From NCBI GenBank assembly GCA_001796155.1, contig MGLU01000083.1, forward strand, positions 7,538 to 13,658: 6,121 nt of DNA, given 5' to 3'. The position numbers were made by a program, and so were the translations under genes. The notes below the pieces were generated by a model. That model was given only the letters and a program-made list of their open reading frames with translations, was not told the DNA's origin and did no database searches. Of this stretch, positions 5,262-6,121 are shown piece by piece. The DNA is from Chlamydiae bacterium RIFCSPHIGHO2_12_FULL_27_8. GTDB taxonomy: Bacteria; Chlamydiota; Chlamydiia; Chlamydiales; SM23-39. How positions within the stretch are numbered: the stretch's first letter is position 1; every line of letters begins with the position of its first letter.

Positions 5262-6121
5262 ATGCAATTAAAATTATACAATACAGAAACAAGAAAAAAA
5301 GAAGAAATTGTTCCTTCGGATAATGATAAAATAAGGATTTATACATGCGGTCCAACAATATATGATTATGCACATATAGGAAATTTTAGGACTTATATTT
5401 TTGAAGATCTTTTAAGAAGAACTTTAGAATTTTTTGATTTTGAAGTTCTCCAGGTCATGAATATTACAGATATTGATGACAAAACAATAAAAGGAGCCTT
5501 AAAAAAACATCAATCCTTAATTGAGTATACAGAACCTTATAGACAGGCTTTTTTTGAAGATATCACTTCATTAAATGTTGAAAAAGCTGAATATTACCCT
5601 AAGGCGACACAGTATACCGCTCAAATGATTGAGATTATTAAAAATCTTATAGCAAAAAATTATGCTTACAAGGGAAGTGATGGAAGTATATATTTTTCAA
5701 TTGAAAAATTTAAAAAATATGGAAGACTTTCTCATCTTGATTTGGCTTCTTTAAAACAAAATGCTCAAAATAGAATCAATTCAGATGAATATGAAAAAGA
5801 AAATGCTTCAGATTTTGTTTTGTGGAAAAGCTATGATGAGAAAAGAGATGGAAATATTTTTTGGGAAAGTCCTTTTGGAAAAGGAAGACCCGGCTGGCAT
5901 ATAGAATGTTCTGCAATGGCAATAAAACTTTTAGGACCTACTATAGATATTCACTGTGGGGGAGTAGATAATGTTTTTCCTCATCATGAAAATGAAATAG
6001 CTCAGTCAGAATCTTTCACAGGAAAAGTATTTGTTCTTCATTGGGCTCATTCTGAACATCTTATTGTTGACGGCAAAAAAATGTCAAAGAGTTTGGGCAA
6101 CTTTTATACTTTAAGAGACCT
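5262..6121 (+). CDS. cysS: Cysteinyl-tRNA synthetase, 3'-truncated by window edge
   Basis: Class I aminoacyl-tRNA synthetase that charges tRNA-Cys in the cytosol. 286 codons plus two bases are visible of about 460-480; the frame is open to the edge. The start is ATG 5262, 2 nt after the stop of the fusion gene. There is no strong Shine-Dalgarno site (only GAG within the upstream stop region), so translation is probably coupled. The [15 protein letters not shown] signature lies at residues 29-43, with the HIGH-equivalent HIGN at 38-41, and KMSKS at 273-277. The zinc ligands fit E. coli spacing: C29, C216 (WHIEC), H241 and E245 (FPHHENE). NITDIDDK is present at about 67-74. The loop before the zinc His/Glu reads HCGGVDN where E. 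coli has HGGGSDL, a variant I associate with chlamydial and other non-proteobacterial CysS. The anticodon-binding C-terminus is outside the window. Confidence 0.96.
   Translation, partial: MQLKLYNTETRKKEEIVPSDNDKIRIYTCGPTIYDYAHIGNFRTYIFEDLLRRTLEFFDFEVLQVMNITDIDDKTIKGALKKHQSLIEYTEPYRQAFFEDITSLNVEKAEYYPKATQYTAQMIEIIKNLIAKNYAYKGSDGSIYFSIEKFKKYGRLSHLDLASLKQNAQNRINSDEYEKENASDFVLWKSYDEKRDGNIFWESPFGKGRPGWHIECSAMAIKLLGPTIDIHCGGVDNVFPHHENEIAQSESFTGKVFVLHWAHSEHLIVDGKKMSKSLGNFYTLRD

Overview
This is a strongly AT-rich, gene-dense bacterial chromosomal window. It uses the standard bacterial code: TGA is a stop and TGG encodes Trp. The core genes are ordinary housekeeping ones, and I see no mobile element, rRNA, tRNA or CRISPR array. 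The lineage cannot be fixed from the sequence alone. The very low GC, the acyltransferase/ligase fusion and the form of the CysS zinc-site loop (HCGGVDN) recall uncultured groups such as Gastranaerophilales (Melainabacteria) or Chlamydia-like lineages. That placement is a low-confidence inference.

Layout. (1) Positions 1-1937, plus strand, form a tight and probably co-transcribed run. It holds the 3' four-fifths of a fabF-type 3-oxoacyl-ACP synthase, a short Nudix hydrolase and the biotin transporter subunit BioY, with junctions of 4 nt or an overlap. (2) Positions 1917-2424 are a minus-strand island of two small, unrecognised proteins of 80 and 56 aa. Each has a good Shine-Dalgarno sequence. 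The 80-aa gene converges on bioY and overlaps its 3' end by 21 bp. (3) Positions 2425-2574 are a divergent intergenic region. It carries an extended -10 promoter candidate for the plus strand, overlapped by an imperfect palindrome that could be an operator. (4) Positions 2575-5259 encode an 894-aa protein that fuses a PlsC-type acyltransferase, an internal acyl carrier protein domain and an AMP-forming acyl ligase. (5) From 5262 to the window end lies cysS (cysteinyl-tRNA synthetase), 2 nt after the fusion gene and cut off by the window edge just past its KMSKS motif.

How the genes fit together. FabF elongates acyl-ACP. BioY would import biotin, the cofactor of acetyl-CoA carboxylase that makes malonyl-CoA for FabF. 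The fusion protein looks able to activate a free fatty acid, load it on its own carrier domain and pass it to a lipid acceptor. The window therefore reads as a fatty-acid and phospholipid neighbourhood that combines synthesis with scavenging. The Nudix enzyme and CysS are probably there by operon packing. The most interesting items are the three-domain lipid enzyme with its built-in carrier, the two small orphan genes, the long hairpin at the bioY 3' end, and the palindrome on the promoter of the fusion gene.
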